A stretch of DNA of 64,000 nt from Carallia brachiata (taxonomy: Eukaryota; Streptophyta; Magnoliopsida; Malpighiales; Rhizophoraceae). Below, piece after piece: positions 32,787 through 45,209 of the stretch; the stretch's first letter is position 1, and every line of letters begins with the position of its first letter. The DNA lies in assembly GCA_021464245.1 (NCBI GenBank), contig JADCRB010000013.1, positions 12,063,245 to 12,127,244 on the forward strand, written 5' to 3'. A program made the position numbers and the translations under genes. The notes under the pieces were generated by a model. The model was not told where the DNA came from. It ran no database searches and worked only from the letters and a program-made list of their open reading frames with translations.

Positions 32787-34901
32787 TCAATGCCGATGCC
32801 GAGCTCCTTTATGGTGGATTTTGGGATAATATTGACTGCTGAGCCATCGTCGATCAGAATACGTCGACCTTCTGTTCTTTCTCACATAGCCTGATACATA
32901 CAGCGGCCGATTGTGGGGTTTGGACCCCAGCAGGAGATCCTCATCTGAAAATGAGATAGCAGAGTAACATCCGACGTGATTTTGGTCCGCCTGTTGCTCC
33001 GCTGAGTTAGACTCATTTGATGGCTGTGATTCAGCTGAGGTCTGAAGAGTATTGCTGACTTGATTTTGCCACACTTCTGTTGATTGCAGAGCTATAAACA
33101 GCTGAGGGTTAGCGAGAAGGGTTTGGAGAGCTTCATATACCTTCTCCGTTGTCGACTTTTTGTTGTCGAGCGGCTCCTCCTTATGGTGTGTCACTTCTTC
33201 TGATGGTTTTGAAGTGATGGTGGTTGGTTTGCCGAGGTTACGCCTTCCTGGTCCAGAATGATTTTATTCTGGCTTTTGAGCTTCATGATTAGCTCCTTCA
33301 GGACGAAACACTTCTCTTGGATGACTTACTATCCGGTGATATTTGCAGAATCTCGGATCGCTGACTCGATCCTTTTCATTCGGCCGCTTGCACTCTGGGA
33401 GTTCGATCAGCTTCGCCTCCAAGAGTTGTTCAAGAATGTCGGGGACGTCTGAGTCGGGGAATGGATACTGCTTCTGCTCCAGCTCTCGCAATGTCACCTT
33501 CCGCCTTTCCTGTTGTTTTGGCTGAGTTATTTGGGTCGGAGGATTTACCTTAGCTTTGGCGCCCACTTTTACTGGTGCGGCTTCAACAGTCATCACTTCT
33601 TTCCTTTTCCGGAGCTGTTGGGTTTCTTAATCTCCCTTCTGCCCCCTTGCTGGTCCAACTGGATGGGAACCGTGCCTCCGGAAGTCTGGATGCTTATCTC
33701 CATATCATGTGCGCGGGTCGCCAGTTCTTCGAAAGTTCGGGGTTTGACACCCTGCAGGATGTATAACAGCTCCCAATGCATTCCCTGGATGCACATCTCT
33801 ACGGCAGAAGTCTCCGTCAGCGATCTTTGCAGTCCAAGCTGAGGGCACGCCATCTGTTGATGTATTCGACAACGGGCTCTCCTTTCTTTGTTTGGTGCTG
33901 GTAAGCTCCATCATACTTACCGTCCTTCGAGTGCTGAAAAATCTGTTGAGGAACTCTCGTTGTAGCTGTTCCCAACTGTCGATCGATTCTGGTTCAAGAT
34001 TTATGAACCAGGTGAAAGCGGTCTCCCTGAGTGAACGAACAAACTGCTTCACCAAGAGATCTCCGTAAGTCCCTGCGTTGTTGCAGGTTTCAACGAAGTG
34101 GGCGATGTGCTGTTTGGGATCGCCTCGTCCGTCGAATTGTTGAAATTTGGGCGGCTGGTAGCCCAAGGGCATGTTGAGACTTTCGATCCGTCTGGTGTAC
34201 GGTTTGACGTACATCTGTGATCCTTGGAAGGATGTAGCTTGTTGCAGTCGGATCGTATTGGCTATCATTTCCTGCAATTGTTGAACAGATAGCGAAGCTA
34301 CAGAATTTGAGGGTGGCAGCTGTGTAGAACTACCTGGTCGCTTTTCTGCAGGGAAGACGTCGGCTGGTGTGGCTTCTGGAGTGAAACCGGGTGGATATGG
34401 TTGCTCCTCGCGGATTTCGGGATCAACTTGGATCGGGGCTTTTCCTTTGAGAGCTGCGATCTGTTGATCTTTTTCCTCCACGACTCTGATCAGCTGCAAA
34501 ATTTTGTTCTCCAATTCTGAAATCTTTCCTCTGTGCTGGTTGTGTTGGTCATCATGACGGCAACAGATGAGGCTCCGGGAAAGACTGGGGGAGAAAACTC
34601 TTCTGATTCTTCTGTGTGAGTCGGATTTTGTTGAGCAGGCTTCGTCGTGTTGCCCCCGATTCGATCGGGGTGGGTGATCGACTCCTCCATGCGGCAAGAG
34701 AGTCAGGGGAGAGATCCTGTTGTGCAGCTGTGGACTCTCCATTTCGACATTTTGTCGGGTTTGGACGGCAAGAAATTGTGTCCGTCCCCGGGTTTCTGGA
34801 CCTGCGTACCCAGGTAGGGTAGTTGATGCAGGCAATGGAGCCGTTGCCTTCTTTTTGTGGCAGCAGTTGTACTCCTTTTCGGTGCCATTTGATTTGAACA
34901 C
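32787..34901 (-). pseudogene. Tat gag, frameshifted
   Basis: Gag would form the particle. The core contains PLGYQPPKFQQFDGRGDPKQHIAHFVETC and LVKQFVRSLRETAFTWFINL, then SWEQLQREFLNRFF (residues about 235-330 of the first frame). A coiled region (ISELENKILQLIRVVEEKDQQIAAL) precedes it. Downstream pieces (ILQGVKPRTFEELATRAHDME at 33853-33593; RELEQKQYPFPDSDVPDILEQLLEAKLI at 33596-33264) lie in other frames. Several indels break the protein. Confidence 0.85.
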
Positions 34902-34905
34902 CTGT

Positions 34906-35065
34906 AAAATTTTTTTTTTTTTTTTTTTTTTACTTTTTTTTTTTTTACTTTTTACTTTTACTTTACTTTTTTTTTTTACTTTTACTTTTTTTTTTTACTT
35001 TTCTTTACTTTTTTTTTTTTTTTTTTACTTTTTACTTTTTTTTTTTTTACTTTTTTTTTTTATTT
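34906..35065. repeat. T-rich leader repeat (TTTTTACTTTT)n
   Basis: Low-complexity run of T with ACTTTT interruptions in the untranslated leader between the primer-binding site and gag. Confidence 0.9.
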
Positions 35066-35092
35066 TAGGAACAAGAGATGGGAGGTGAAGTT

Positions 35093-35110
35093 GTCCCACC
35101 GAGCGTGCCA
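35093..35110 (-). other. primer-binding site of the Tat element
   Basis: On the minus strand TGGCACGCTCGGTGGGAC begins with the TGG expected opposite a tRNA CCA end and stands a few bases inside the right LTR. This fixes the direction of the element. Confidence 0.75.
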
Positions 35111-35116
35111 AAAATT

Positions 35117-35708
35117 TGTAAAGCGTAAATTTCGAGCCTAAAACAATTAAACTCGAAAATACAAAAATAAATTACAAATAAAAATTGTAAAGTAAAAGAA
35201 AATTTACGTGGGGTCGATCTCCGTAGATCCTCCGATTAGTGTTCCTTTTTTGACTCCGTCAAGGGCTGCACGAGCTTGATCTGACAGAAATAATTTCCAT
35301 TTTTGCTTTTTCTTGAACTGGATAGACTGAAACTGTGTCTGATTTGGATGTTTTGACTACGTTTAGGAACCGTAGAGACTCGATCTGAGCTGATCTGACT
35401 TAATTTCACCGAGGGTCGAATAGACTTGTTCTCGGATGAGTTGCCTGGATTTTGCTGAGGGCCGTATGAGACTTAATCCCAGCCGAATTTGTAATATTTC
35501 GATTTTTTTTTTTACTATCTCTCTCTTTTTTTTTTTCTTTTTTTTTTCTTTTTTTTTTTTCCTTGTGCGCTTCGCTGCTGGCTTCTCTTTTTTTTTTGCT
35601 TTTTCTTCTTCTGCGCGTCGCTCTTCTTTCTTCTTCTTGCTTCAATTAATTGGGGAGGCCATTTATAGGCCTCCCCCAAGTCTGCCTGCCACCAACCAAA
35701 TGGTTGGA
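35117..35708 (-). repeat. 5' LTR of the Tat element, outer end truncated
   Basis: It matches the LTR at 25600-26289 but stops at CCAACCAAATGGTTGG, about 100 bases short of the expected end. It then passes into DNA with two copies of ACCACTAATTTA 50 bases apart. The loss removes part of U3. Confidence 0.82.
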
Positions 35709-38137
35709 CCACTAATTTATTGAGGAATAGAAAAACTATTTAAGATGAGGACTACGGAGGACCACTAATTTAGTAGTGTAGTGTTCATTGGTGGAGACGT
35801 TTGGGATGGGATCCGCCAAACTTTGCCAAACCAAACAACGTACAAGAGCATTGTTGGGTGCATATATGACTTTTTCTAATGTGTATTAAAGTCATACATT
35901 AAGAGCCCCATTTTCAATGCATGCAATAGAGATTCCATAGGTTTGATATTGGCTTAAAAACAAAAAACAGAGAGATTTCATAGGTTATTTGCATCCTAAG
36001 TTGTCATTGGTTAGCGTTTATGAAATAGAGATTTTAACAGGTTCTTTAATTTAAAGGCTCGTAACATACTAGCTAGGAGGAAAAATAATAGCAAACAAAA
36101 TGAAATTAATCTATATTATAGTTGTAAGCCTATAAGTTATTTCATTCTTTTTTGCCCTTGAACTCATCTCTACTATGGCCTGATGGTCAGTGGACTTTGT
36201 GTTCAGGGATTCAAACTCCCTACCCTCAATTGTCTGCCATTATAAAAAGATCTTTGATCTAGGTGGTGTTGGGTGATATGCATATAATACGGTATCTTTA
36301 AACCTTAATTCCCCTTTCTCTTAATATTTAACCAACCAAACGCTGAATATTATTGTGTTCAAGAAAAATCTCCACAAAAGTTCAATAAGACAGATAAAAA
36401 GAAAAATGAAAAAGAAAAATAAAAAGGAAAAGTAAAAGCAAGGCATAAAGCACTTTGGAATTTTTGTTTTCAATTAGACTATCTCACAACAGAATCTAAA
36501 TATAATAAGGGTAACTTGCAAATAACCTTGTGTTGTGGGTGGATGATTCCCATGAAATTGAGAATTTCATTCTCAATTTGAAGGAAAATAGAATCAGATT
36601 AACATTTACCAAGCACCCAAAACTGAAATCAATCATTCTTATTCTGATTCTATTAATATTTAACCCTAACCAAGTGCATACTAAATTCTAAATCTCACGT
36701 GATGAAACCTAGGCAATGTTAATCGACTTTTAACCACAAAAGGGGTTTTTTTTTCTTTTTTTTAACATAAATGGTAAAAGAAAGACAAAACATCAGTCAA
36801 CAAAACAAGCTAAACGAAAGAAAACAGAGCGCAAGCACTCAATCAGTTGCTCTTTCGTAAGGCCACACCAATCAAATCATGTAGAAGTAGCTCAAAAGTG
36901 TCGTTAGAACAAAAGTCTTTTAAGTTAATCATATCTAATGCTCATGGCGGTTTAAACAAAGTCTTTTAACTTAGAGAGCATTGTTTTTTTAATCTGATAA
37001 ATGTCAAACAAAGTGGAAAAGATTTTTATAATATTTTTCTTCTTTAAATTTATTATAACTTAAAGAGTTACGAGTTACTTAATAAGAATTAATTTTCATT
37101 TTTTATAATTTTTCTTTTTCCATCTTAAGTTTGGATTTGAAGTCTCATAGAGTTGGTTGACAAAGTGATTGAATTAGCGGTCAAATTTTACAGCTAAGTC
37201 CTTGGTTTCTCCAAATTAAACAAGGTCGTTTGTCACATTCTTCCCTCCCCAGCTTTGGTTCTTACCCATCACCAAACTGTAAAAATTAATAAGTTTCAAG
37301 AAAAGGCTCAAATCACAGCAAACCATATATCCATCTTCAATTCAATCCCATAAATTTAAAGCAATGAAATTGTTACACAATCGCGGCTCATATCGATCAC
37401 TCAATATTAATTTTTTTTATACATAATTGTGTAATTAATGATAAATAATACGAATGTACATATCACGATTATAATAGTATAATATGTAATCTTATAGTTT
37501 ATCTTATGTTATAAATCCTGTAAAGGGAACCTCTTTAAACCACATTCGTAGATTTCTCTCCCTCTCTCTCTCTTCAATAAACGCTGGGGCGTGGGCGATC
37601 CAATTGCTGGAAGCCAAAAAATGCGAAGTTAACCTCTCTTTCCCTTTGTTTCTCAGACGTTTCTGCCATACAAGGGCCTCGTATAAACCCACCATCTTCA
37701 TACACACCCGTACATATGGAGAGACACACACTTCCCACATGGTACTAACACAGTCTTGTCTTTCTTAATTTCTGGGTCTCCAATGTTGTGATCATGTGAC
37801 TTGTACCCATGTTTGCCAAGATTCTTGTAAAACAAAACTGCTGTTTTGGTTCCCTTCAATCTTCCTGTTTTGGTTTGCATTTCCTATTTGGAACATTCCC
37901 AATTAGCAAAGATTTGATTTTTATTTGGAAAGTTTGACCACCTCAGCTGTTAAATTTCCTATATGGTACATAGTAATATATTAAAAGGGACATGAATACC
38001 CCATATGGCAAAAACCAAAGTTGATATATTTTTTCGTCTTTACGAGATGATACTGATCAGAATTGGTTTTTCCATTAGCAGATAGTGCTTTGGACATTGA
38101 TTCTTTGGGTGTATTGAAGTTTGATTTCGTGGAGAAG
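35709..38137. other. intergenic with a possible SINE near 36170-36260
   Basis: Host AT-rich DNA. The text at 36176-36220 (TGGCCTGATGG, then GGGATTCAAACTCC) resembles A- and B-boxes of a tRNA-derived SINE, without clear target duplications. A CT-rich patch (37557-37575) and the bases to 38137 may be the promoter region of the GT14 gene. No other gene was recognised. Confidence 0.4.
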
Positions 38138-40137
38138 ATGGCAGTGAAGGAGGGCAAAGATCTTTGGATAAGTATGAGATTGAATCAGAGCAGGCCCTTG
38201 CCATAAGACTTCTCCAATTTTCCTTGTTATTTTTGGTTCTGGGATTGGGAATTTCAATGATTAGCATGTGTATGGCTCGTTACTTTGGACTACAAATGTT
38301 GCTGCTGTTGTGACAAGGTCCAGCAAGATTTTCCCTTGCTTTGAAGAACCAGACAGTATAGAGAATTCGATTAGGCCTCTGTCGATCTGATGCATAAATG
38401 AATGATACAGAGTTGTTATGGCGGCTTCGTTTGCTCCACAAATAAGGAGTATCCCTTCAAGAGAGTTCCAAAGATTGCCTTCAGTTTTTGTCCAAGGGAC
38501 CATTGCCATTGGCACCCCTCTGGGAGAGGTTTTTCAAGGGGCATGAAGGGGTCTTTACGATATATGTTCATACGGCACATCTTATGTTGCAGACTCACAC
38601 CATCATCTGTGGTTCTACCAGAGACAAATCCCAAGTCAGGTATTAGCAATATTTGCCTTGTGATGGCATGAGAGCAACGAGCGCTTTTTTGTTCTCTTTT
38701 ATCCTCTGGGAATTGTCTTCTGGAATTGTTTAAATTGTTTTGATAAGAAATAATAAAGAAAGCGGCCATTCACTTAGTAGCTTGGAAGGCCATCGCTAAT
38801 TCACCTTAAAAATGTAACTGCCATGACGGGTGTTTGCGTCAGCCCGTGTAGGGGAATGAGAATTGCTTGTTGTGTGCCTCATGTTCTTGCCGAAGTGTTA
38901 GGTTCAGTGTGCTGGATTCTTTGTGTCATTAGGCCAAAAGTCGAACACTGTTCAATTTGTAAGTGAATATTCCGTTTATGAGTTTCGTAGTATTAGTGAG
39001 TGACTGATTATCTCAAACTTGCTATTCTGGTTATCCAAGTTTTATCAACTGATATCTTCCTTTAGGAAGGTTGACTTTTAGATCTTTAAGCCCCAGCTAC
39101 TAAAACCTGATGCAACTTATCGTTCTGTTTCTCAACTGCATGATCTCTGCCTTCAATTTCCGCTTGGTGCATTTTTGTGAGTTCTATGTGCTTTTCCACA
39201 AGCGTCTTATGAGGGGGGAGTTCATGTATCTGAAGGATTGCCTTTTGATTCATGATAGACTATAGGGGAAGGGAAATCGTGGAACCAGATTTCCCAATTT
39301 GACACCTTCATCGACAGAAACCATGATTGAGTTGCTTCAACTTGACATACATTGACTTGTAGTTCTGATAGTTGGAATGGTGTAGGAGTGACAGTTGACA
39401 GCAACTGACACATTAACAGCTACTTCTATGTACATCATTATAATTGCATGCTCCTCGTTTGAAATTGTGATCGTTCATGTGTTTTGCTCTTTTCAGGTGG
39501 CAGAGTGGGGAAATGATGAGCATGTGTGATGCCGAGAGGAGACTCCTTGCAAATGCACTACTCGATATCTCCAATGAGTGGGTTCATATTGTTATCTGAG
39601 TCCTGCATTCCTCTCAAAAATTTCAGCAGCATATATCGCTACTATCGAGGTTCACGATACAGCTTCGTGGGTTCATTCGACGATCCAGGTCCATTTGGGA
39701 GAGGGCGCTACAATCCGAATATGCAACCTGAGGTCACACTTGAACAATGGCGTAAAGGGTCCCAATGGTTCGAAATTGATCGGAAACTCGCAGTCAGCAT
39801 CGTTGAGGACACTACTTACTATCCAAAGTTCAAGGAGTTCTGCCAACCGGCATGTTACGTAGATGAGCACTATTTCCAGACAATGCTGAGCATCAAATCT
39901 GCACATCTCTTAGCCAACTGGACTCTTACTTGGACAGACTGGTCAAGGGGTGGTGCACATCCAGCTACTTTTGGAGGTGCTGATATTAGTGAGGAGTTCT
40001 TCAAGAGGAATTTTAACAAACTTGAGTGTGCTTACAATGACCAGCAAACAAATGTTTGTGTCCTTTTTGCAAGGAAGTTTGCTCCTAGTGCTTTAGATCC
40101 TTTATTAGGTTTGGCGTCCAAAGTTTTTGGTTATTAA
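38138..40137 (+). pseudogene. GT14 core-2/I-branching-like glycosyltransferase, frameshifted
   Basis: Plant GT14 proteins are Golgi type II membrane glycosyltransferases; the substrate here is unknown. Exon 1 (38138-38640) gives, across three frames, a membrane anchor (FLVLGLGISMISMCMARYF), YPFKRVPKIAF and GPLPLAPLWERFFKGHEG. The donor CAAGTCAG|GTATTA and acceptor CTTTTCAG|GTGGCAG (39498) bound one intron. Exon 2 gives MSMCDAERRLLANALLDIS in one frame and then FILLSESCIPLKNFSSIYRY to RYNPNMQPEV, PACYVDEHYFQTML, GADISEEFFKRNF and a C-terminus ending FGY in another. At least five single-base shifts were seen, most in exon 1. The last 180 codons are intact. This is either a decayed gene or a good gene with assembly errors. 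Confidence 0.85.
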
Positions 40138-40262
40138 TACAAAGTACACGCGAATAGAATTCCTTGATAGAACATGTGAGGTTATAGTTAATTTTAAACG
40201 TCAATGTCAAAGGATTTGATATGTATAGATTTTTTTCTATAAGCTTGTGAGATTAATAATTT
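39991..40262 (+). repeat. GT14 3' segment duplicated at 58525-58789 (inverted)
   Basis: The end of the GT14 coding region and about 125 bases of its 3' flank (TTATTAATACAAAGTACAC, TGTGAGGTTATAGTTA, TGTCAAAGGATTTGA) recur on the minus strand at 58525-58789 with moderate divergence. Confidence 0.85.
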
Positions 40263-41901
40263 ATATGTTTTTAAATTATTTGTTGTCACTTGTAATTCTA
40301 TTAAGGATTTTGTCAAACTTCTTGTCCTGTAAAGACGACTTGACAACTCTTGAAGTGAGACCACTGAACCTTGAAGTCCGGATGCAAGGAACCTAAAAAA
40401 GTTCGGATACATGAATCTGGAAGATAAATATGTTATAATAATAAGAGTTTGGGTTAAATGAAGAGGCTCTTCTAGGATTTATTGCGTAAAAGGTCTACGT
40501 AATGAATAGAGACAAATACAATCAACTGAGTATTGCGTACAACGGTAAGATGGCGAGGAATCAAACTTCACTATTCTCAAATTTCTTCATTAAGATTTTT
40601 TTTTTCAAAGAGTTAGAGTGTTTGCACTTCATGACATAGTTAAAGACTTACTTTCTTTGTTTTTTTTAATAATTAACTAACTAATCACTACTTATTTTTT
40701 ATTAAAAAAACAGAGATGAATATTTACATGAATGTAAAATGTATCTCGTACAAAAGTCTACATAACATAATTTTAAAAGTTGAACCGACCTAGTGGTTGA
40801 ATTGAAAAACTAGTGAACAGAAGCCTTGGACAATTTGGTTTTATCGTAGAATTGAGATAGGAAATAAACTGCTTAAACTTATTTGAACCGGTGATGCGAA
40901 AATCGTCTAAATAGACAGTTTAATATTGTTCGATTTGTTTTTCAAAAATTCTCCAAAATGACACTATTTTATATCTTCTTTTTTTATATCAATAGAAAAT
41001 GTAGTATTTTTTAATCTATAATGTTTCTATAATATTTTATTTTTAGATATAAATATTTTATTGATAATTTAATGATATTTTACTTTTAAATATAAATATT
41101 CTATTAATTGAGAAGCTATCTTAAACAATAAAATAGGGAAGTTTATTTTTACTTTCATTATGTTTTAGTTGCTAATTAGTAAGTAGATTTTTATTTTATT
41201 TTTTATGAATATACTAATTAATTGTTTGTTATTAATAGATGATAAAATTACAAGTATTTTTATTATTTAATTAAATAGAAGTTGACGTGCCGATGCAACG
41301 GGTTATCAATTGAAATGTTAATCTTTTTTCAGAAAAAGTCGGTGAGTATATGTCGGTGGCATACGTTGGTAGGCAGATGCTGATTTATACAACTGTGATT
41401 AAATTTTGTATAGTTATAACGATAAAAAGTGATATAAAAAATATTATTGTCTTTTTATTTTATATTTTTTTATTACGAATGTACAAAATAAATTCATAAT
41501 CGCATAAATTATCATCTGTTTATAAATATATGCTCAAATCATCTGTAGACGAAGAATTGAAATATTAATTCACTGACCTGATATTTTCAGCGGATCACTA
41601 ACAGGTTTGATTTTAAAACCTATGCTCTACAGAGAATTATACGGGGAAAAAGATGTGAAGAGGAAAAAAAAAAGTAGAGAAAGATAAAGAAAATTTGAAA
41701 GAGAGTGAAGTGCAAAGAAAGAATAAATCAATCAAGCAATTTATTCTCTGCTCGAAGCCTCTAAAATTCTCTTTCACAATCTAGTGGTCCAAATTCCAAC
41801 AGCAACCAACCACCGTATAGTTTAGTGTCTAAAATCAAATTGTTTTGTCATCTGCTTCTTTTGTCAGCATAATCAAAATCAAAGTGATCCATCAAAAGAA
41901 A
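40263..41901. other. intergenic, no gene recognised
   Basis: AT-rich. The text near 41390-41500 (TAGTTATAACGATAAAAAGTGATA) is related to 14845-14960, a dispersed repeat. A purine-rich patch (41640-41740) lies before the CHMP1-like pseudogene. Confidence 0.4.
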
Positions 41902-42207
41902 GTGGGGAACACGGAGAAGTTGTTGAAACAGATAATGGAGCTGAAGCTCACGGCGAAGGAGGGTTGCAGAGGCAGGCGAGGAAGTGCGAGAAGGAGGAGA
42001 AGGCGGAGGAGATAGAAGCTGAAGAAAGCGATGGAGAGGGGGGAAACACGGACGGCGCTTGGTTCTACTGCGAGACCTTAATCAGGAAGCGTAAAGAGCA
42101 AATGAATTACCTCCGGCTCGCCTCCAGGCTCGATACTCAGGCTAAGATGACTATGATTTATAAGTCCATGGCTTCTATTGTTAAATCCTCTCTCTTCTCT
42201 CGCTTCT
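41902..42207 (+). pseudogene. CHMP1-like (ESCRT-III) pseudogene, copy A
   Basis: CHMP1 proteins act in multivesicular-body sorting. Visible pieces: [17 protein letters not shown], then in a shifted frame [39 protein letters not shown] and [11 protein letters not shown]. The start codon is GTG instead of ATG at 41902, a frameshift lies near 41955, and the conserved DAVVAR before LDTQAKM is missing. The exon would end at the donor CTTCTG|GTATTC. The following 200 bases match the intron of copy B for a short distance, but no second exon of CHMP1 follows. Not functional as read. Confidence 0.8.
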
Positions 42208-43240
42208 GGTATTCTTGGGGGAAAAAAAGAGAAAAATTTTCTTTCTTTTTGATAAATTTTGCTTTTTGTTGGGTTTTCTTGTTTATTTATGTATTAATTT
42301 TGTTGGTGTTTTTCTGGGTTTTGTTGATTGGATAATTATCGGAATTTTTCGAAATTTTCAACTTTGAGTTCTGATTTCTGATTCTTTTTGGGTTTTTTGT
42401 TGCAGTATCTCCAAGCTGGTGGACATAACAGAATTTTGAACCTTGGAGGGAAACTCCAACAGAAAACTGAATGCTACAAACTTAAGAAGCAAAATGACAG
42501 CATCATGCTTCATCAAACAATAGTAAACACTAGACATAACGAGGAGATGTAATCATCATCATTGTCTAGAAGTCAGTGTGAACTGCTGCAATTTTCTTTT
42601 CCGCATAAGAGTTTAAGACCATCTATAATGCAAAGCATGAATGTCAAATCATTAGTCCGGCTCCTACCATGTCTTTGAGCATATTAATACTTTCAGTCAA
42701 CAACTGATATCTAAGTTATACAGGCGAAGTCTGCAGCACTTTTATTAGATACTCTTCAAATTGTGTACAACTGTAGAGAGTACTGATGATGAAGCATCAT
42801 AATCCATCGTCTACGAATTTCATCCCAGTAAGGCTGTTCTAGATATTTAGACTTGAAGGGGAAAAAAAAAGGACAGAAAAGAAACCACTTGTGATATTGA
42901 AATGTGTCAAATGAGACATGATTGAAGTTGTTAAGCTAAACAACTTCACTCATTAGTTTTATTCACCTTGGCTCCTTTATATAGAGAGCTTAAAAATTAC
43001 AATGATTACATTACATGAAATCCTGCTTGTATAGTGCATGGAAGTAGCTTGTGGCAATAGAAAATGGTTTTACATTGCACAAGGCAAACTGTTAAACTTT
43101 TGAAGCATACTAGTTAAAATACGTCCTCTTTTTGCAGCTCTTTAAATTTTCTGATCAAAAATTTTTAGATGATGCTAGTTATACTTCGGTTATCTAGCAA
43201 TGTTATAGGTAGATAAATGCCGTAGCTGAAGAAGATCATG
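42208..43240. other. region between CHMP1 copy A and the PGG exon
   Basis: The first part is similar to the CHMP1 intron in copy B. The rest (42400-43240) has no recognised coding region; the last bases may be the 3' UTR of the ankyrin-PGG gene. Confidence 0.4.
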
Positions 43241-43600
43241 CTACCTATGATGCAAAGTAGAGATGGCGAGTGGCCTAGAAGCAACCAACACAGCATATAT
43301 TCCTGCAATAAATGCAGCCATCATGAAGAGAACGCCATAGAATGTTAAAACAAGCGTCATCCCTTGCATGAATGATGTATAATATCTGTTTTCAGATGCG
43401 CAAGGAGTTGGATAAGGGCTGCAGAACAGGAAAGCATCAAGGCTGTGGTATCTGCTATAACAATACTTGAAAAGCAGTCTGTTTTGTAAGAACTTCGCCT
43501 CCGCATTAGGTTTGTCGTTGCCTATGTAACCTTCAGGCATGGTGAACCTGCCTTGAAGGTAACTGTGGCTATAAGGGTGGAAACTACCAGCTGAGCTTGT
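43241..43600 (-). pseudogene. ankyrin/PGG gene 1, PGG exon
   Basis: The PGG domain is a four-helix membrane module at the C-terminus of ACD6/ITN1-like ankyrin proteins, which act in defence and stress signalling. The frame gives LVVSTLIATVTFKAG, a one-base shift, then TMPEGYIGNDKPNAEAKFLQ and a hydrophobic helix (FYGVLFMMAAFIAGIYAVLVASR). The upstream part of the gene lies at 50314-50554, separated by a chromovirus inserted at the CATGC target site. It is broken by that insertion, by the frameshift, and by loss of the last helices. Confidence 0.8.
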
Positions 43601-43621
43601 CTTGTATCTTTAATGCCATGC

Positions 43622-43990
43622 TGACGTAGGATCAGTATCGAGAAAAGAATTTTGGGAAGGAAATTAAAAATTTTATTCAAACTTCACTGAAGCAGCACAA
43701 ATATAGAAGTACAACACGAACATCAACAGTGGAATCCACCACCAATACTCAACACAGAGTTTTAATTTTTTTTTTCCAATACAAATCATCACTTAAACAC
43801 AATAGAATAAGAGTAGTATTTGTAGGAGACAATTTCAAAAAAAGACAAACAGTAAAAAACACGCTTAAGGCAACAATAAATATTGAAATGATCAAATGAG
43901 ATTTGACAAATACTTAATTGGATTCATTTAGATTTTATCTTTCAGTAATAGTATTTGCCAAATCTTTTCTTGCTTTTCCTATCTGCATCA
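43622..43990 (-). repeat. 3' LTR of the chromovirus and polypurine tract
   Basis: The LTR begins (minus strand) TGATGCAGATAGG, right after the purine-rich CCGAGGGGAA at 43991-44000. It ends ATCCTACGTCA at 43622. It lacks about 18 bases that the other LTR has (CACCACTAGTTTAGTG near 50040). Confidence 0.85.
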
Positions 43991-44193
43991 TTCCCCTCGG
44001 GTTGAAAAGAACTCGACTCCGACGAGTGAGGCTGTAGGTACTGGGACAACAAGGCGGGGTCCAGGGAGTGGAACTTAGTCTCAATGATCCAAGTTGCATT
44101 TGATGCTGGGCGATCTTTCCACTTGACAAGAAAACAATGAAATCCACCATCGAAAGAAGCAACCAGCTCATCATCAAGAACAATATTAATCAC
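43942..44193 (-). pseudogene. chromodomain at the C-terminus of the chromovirus integrase
   Basis: A chromodomain reads histone marks and steers integration. The text GGFHCFLVKWKDRPASNATWI, then the end LLSQYLQ, matches the chromodomain core, with Trp in VKWKD and ATW. The frame overlaps the 3' LTR by about 50 bases, usual for this lineage. Upstream linkage to the integrase is broken. Confidence 0.78.
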
Positions 44194-44729
44194 ATCTCGT
44201 TATGGTGGGAGGACTGGTAGCTTGGGCACAAGTGGACCTGTAGAGAGACTATAAGAAACAAAAGGTTCGAAAGTGCTCGATAAGGTGATAAATCTTCAAC
44301 ATTGAAAACAGAATTAATATTCATGTCAACAGGCAAATCAAGTATGTATGCATTAGGTCCTATTTTCTGAACAATAGGGAAAAGGCCAATGGCTCGAGCA
44401 TACAGTTTTTTAAAAAGTGTTTCGAATAACGCTCAGGTCGAATGTGAATCATGACATAATCATCTACATTAAAATCAATAGCCCTACGATGCACATCAAC
44501 AGCAAGTTTATAATCCCTATTACTTAATGCAATTTTGCATGTATCTCAGCATGCAACTCATGGATGTGTCGGGCAAAATTTTCAGCAAGCTCAAATGAAC
44601 AGATATCTGGGGGAAGGGGAATGAGATCAATAGGTGTACGAGGAGAATATCTATGCACAATCTCAAAAGGACTTTTGCTAGTAGTTCAATTAACCGAATT
44701 ATTATAAGCAAACTCAGCAGTAGGCAAGA

Positions 44730-45209
44730 TCAAATCCCAATTACCTGTTTATCCCCTACAAGGCATCGAAGCAAATCTCCTAGACTACGATTGACAATTT
44801 CAATTTGACCATCAATTTGGGGGTGAAAAGCAGAGGAAAGTTTCAAAGTGGTACCAAAAAGTTTCCAAAAATAATTAAAAAATTTGACATCACGATCTGA
44901 CACAATGGAATTAGGTAAACCATGCAATTTGACAACTTTATGGAAGAACAATTTAGCAACATAAGACGCATCTGTGGACTTGCTACATGGAATGAAATGT
45001 GCCATTTTAGAGAACCTATCCACAACAACGAAAATAGAATCATGACCACGAGCTGTTTTAGGTAAACCAAGAACAAAATCCAGACTCACATCTCTCCAAG
45101 GCGCATGTGGAATGGGGAGAGGGATATACAGACCAATATTTTTCTTTTTAGCTTTGGTAACCTGACACGTGCGATACTGTGACACAATCCTAAAAACATC
45201 TTGCTTCAA
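44730..45209 (-). pseudogene. chromovirus integrase core
   Basis: Pieces in order: CRTCQVTKAKKKN-like end of the zinc finger, WRDVSLDFVLGLPKTARGHDSIFVVVDRFSKMAHFI (first Asp, with the Asp in VVVDRF), PNSIVSDRDVKF (second Asp) and DGQIEIVNRSLGDLLR (Glu). All three acidic residues are visible. The frame ends at a stop after DKQVIGI and the C-terminal part is shifted. Confidence 0.88.

Larger units (their letters stand above)
25600..35708 (-). mobile_element. Ty3/gypsy LTR retrotransposon, Tat type, carrying a WOX-like gene
   Basis: Order on the minus strand: 5' LTR (truncated), primer-binding site, gag, protease, RT, RNase H, a second archaeal-type RNase H, integrase, spacer with minisatellite, WOX-like frame, spacer, polypurine tract, 3' LTR. 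The additional RNase H after the first and the long 3' region with tandem repeats are the marks of the Tat lineage. The polyprotein is broken into many frames by indels, so the copy is not autonomous. Target duplications cannot be checked because the outer end of the right LTR is lost at 35708. Confidence 0.88.

Noticed and set aside
37504..37740. 78-codon minus-strand frame before the GT14 gene
   Set aside because: No similarity seen, and it covers a CT microsatellite.
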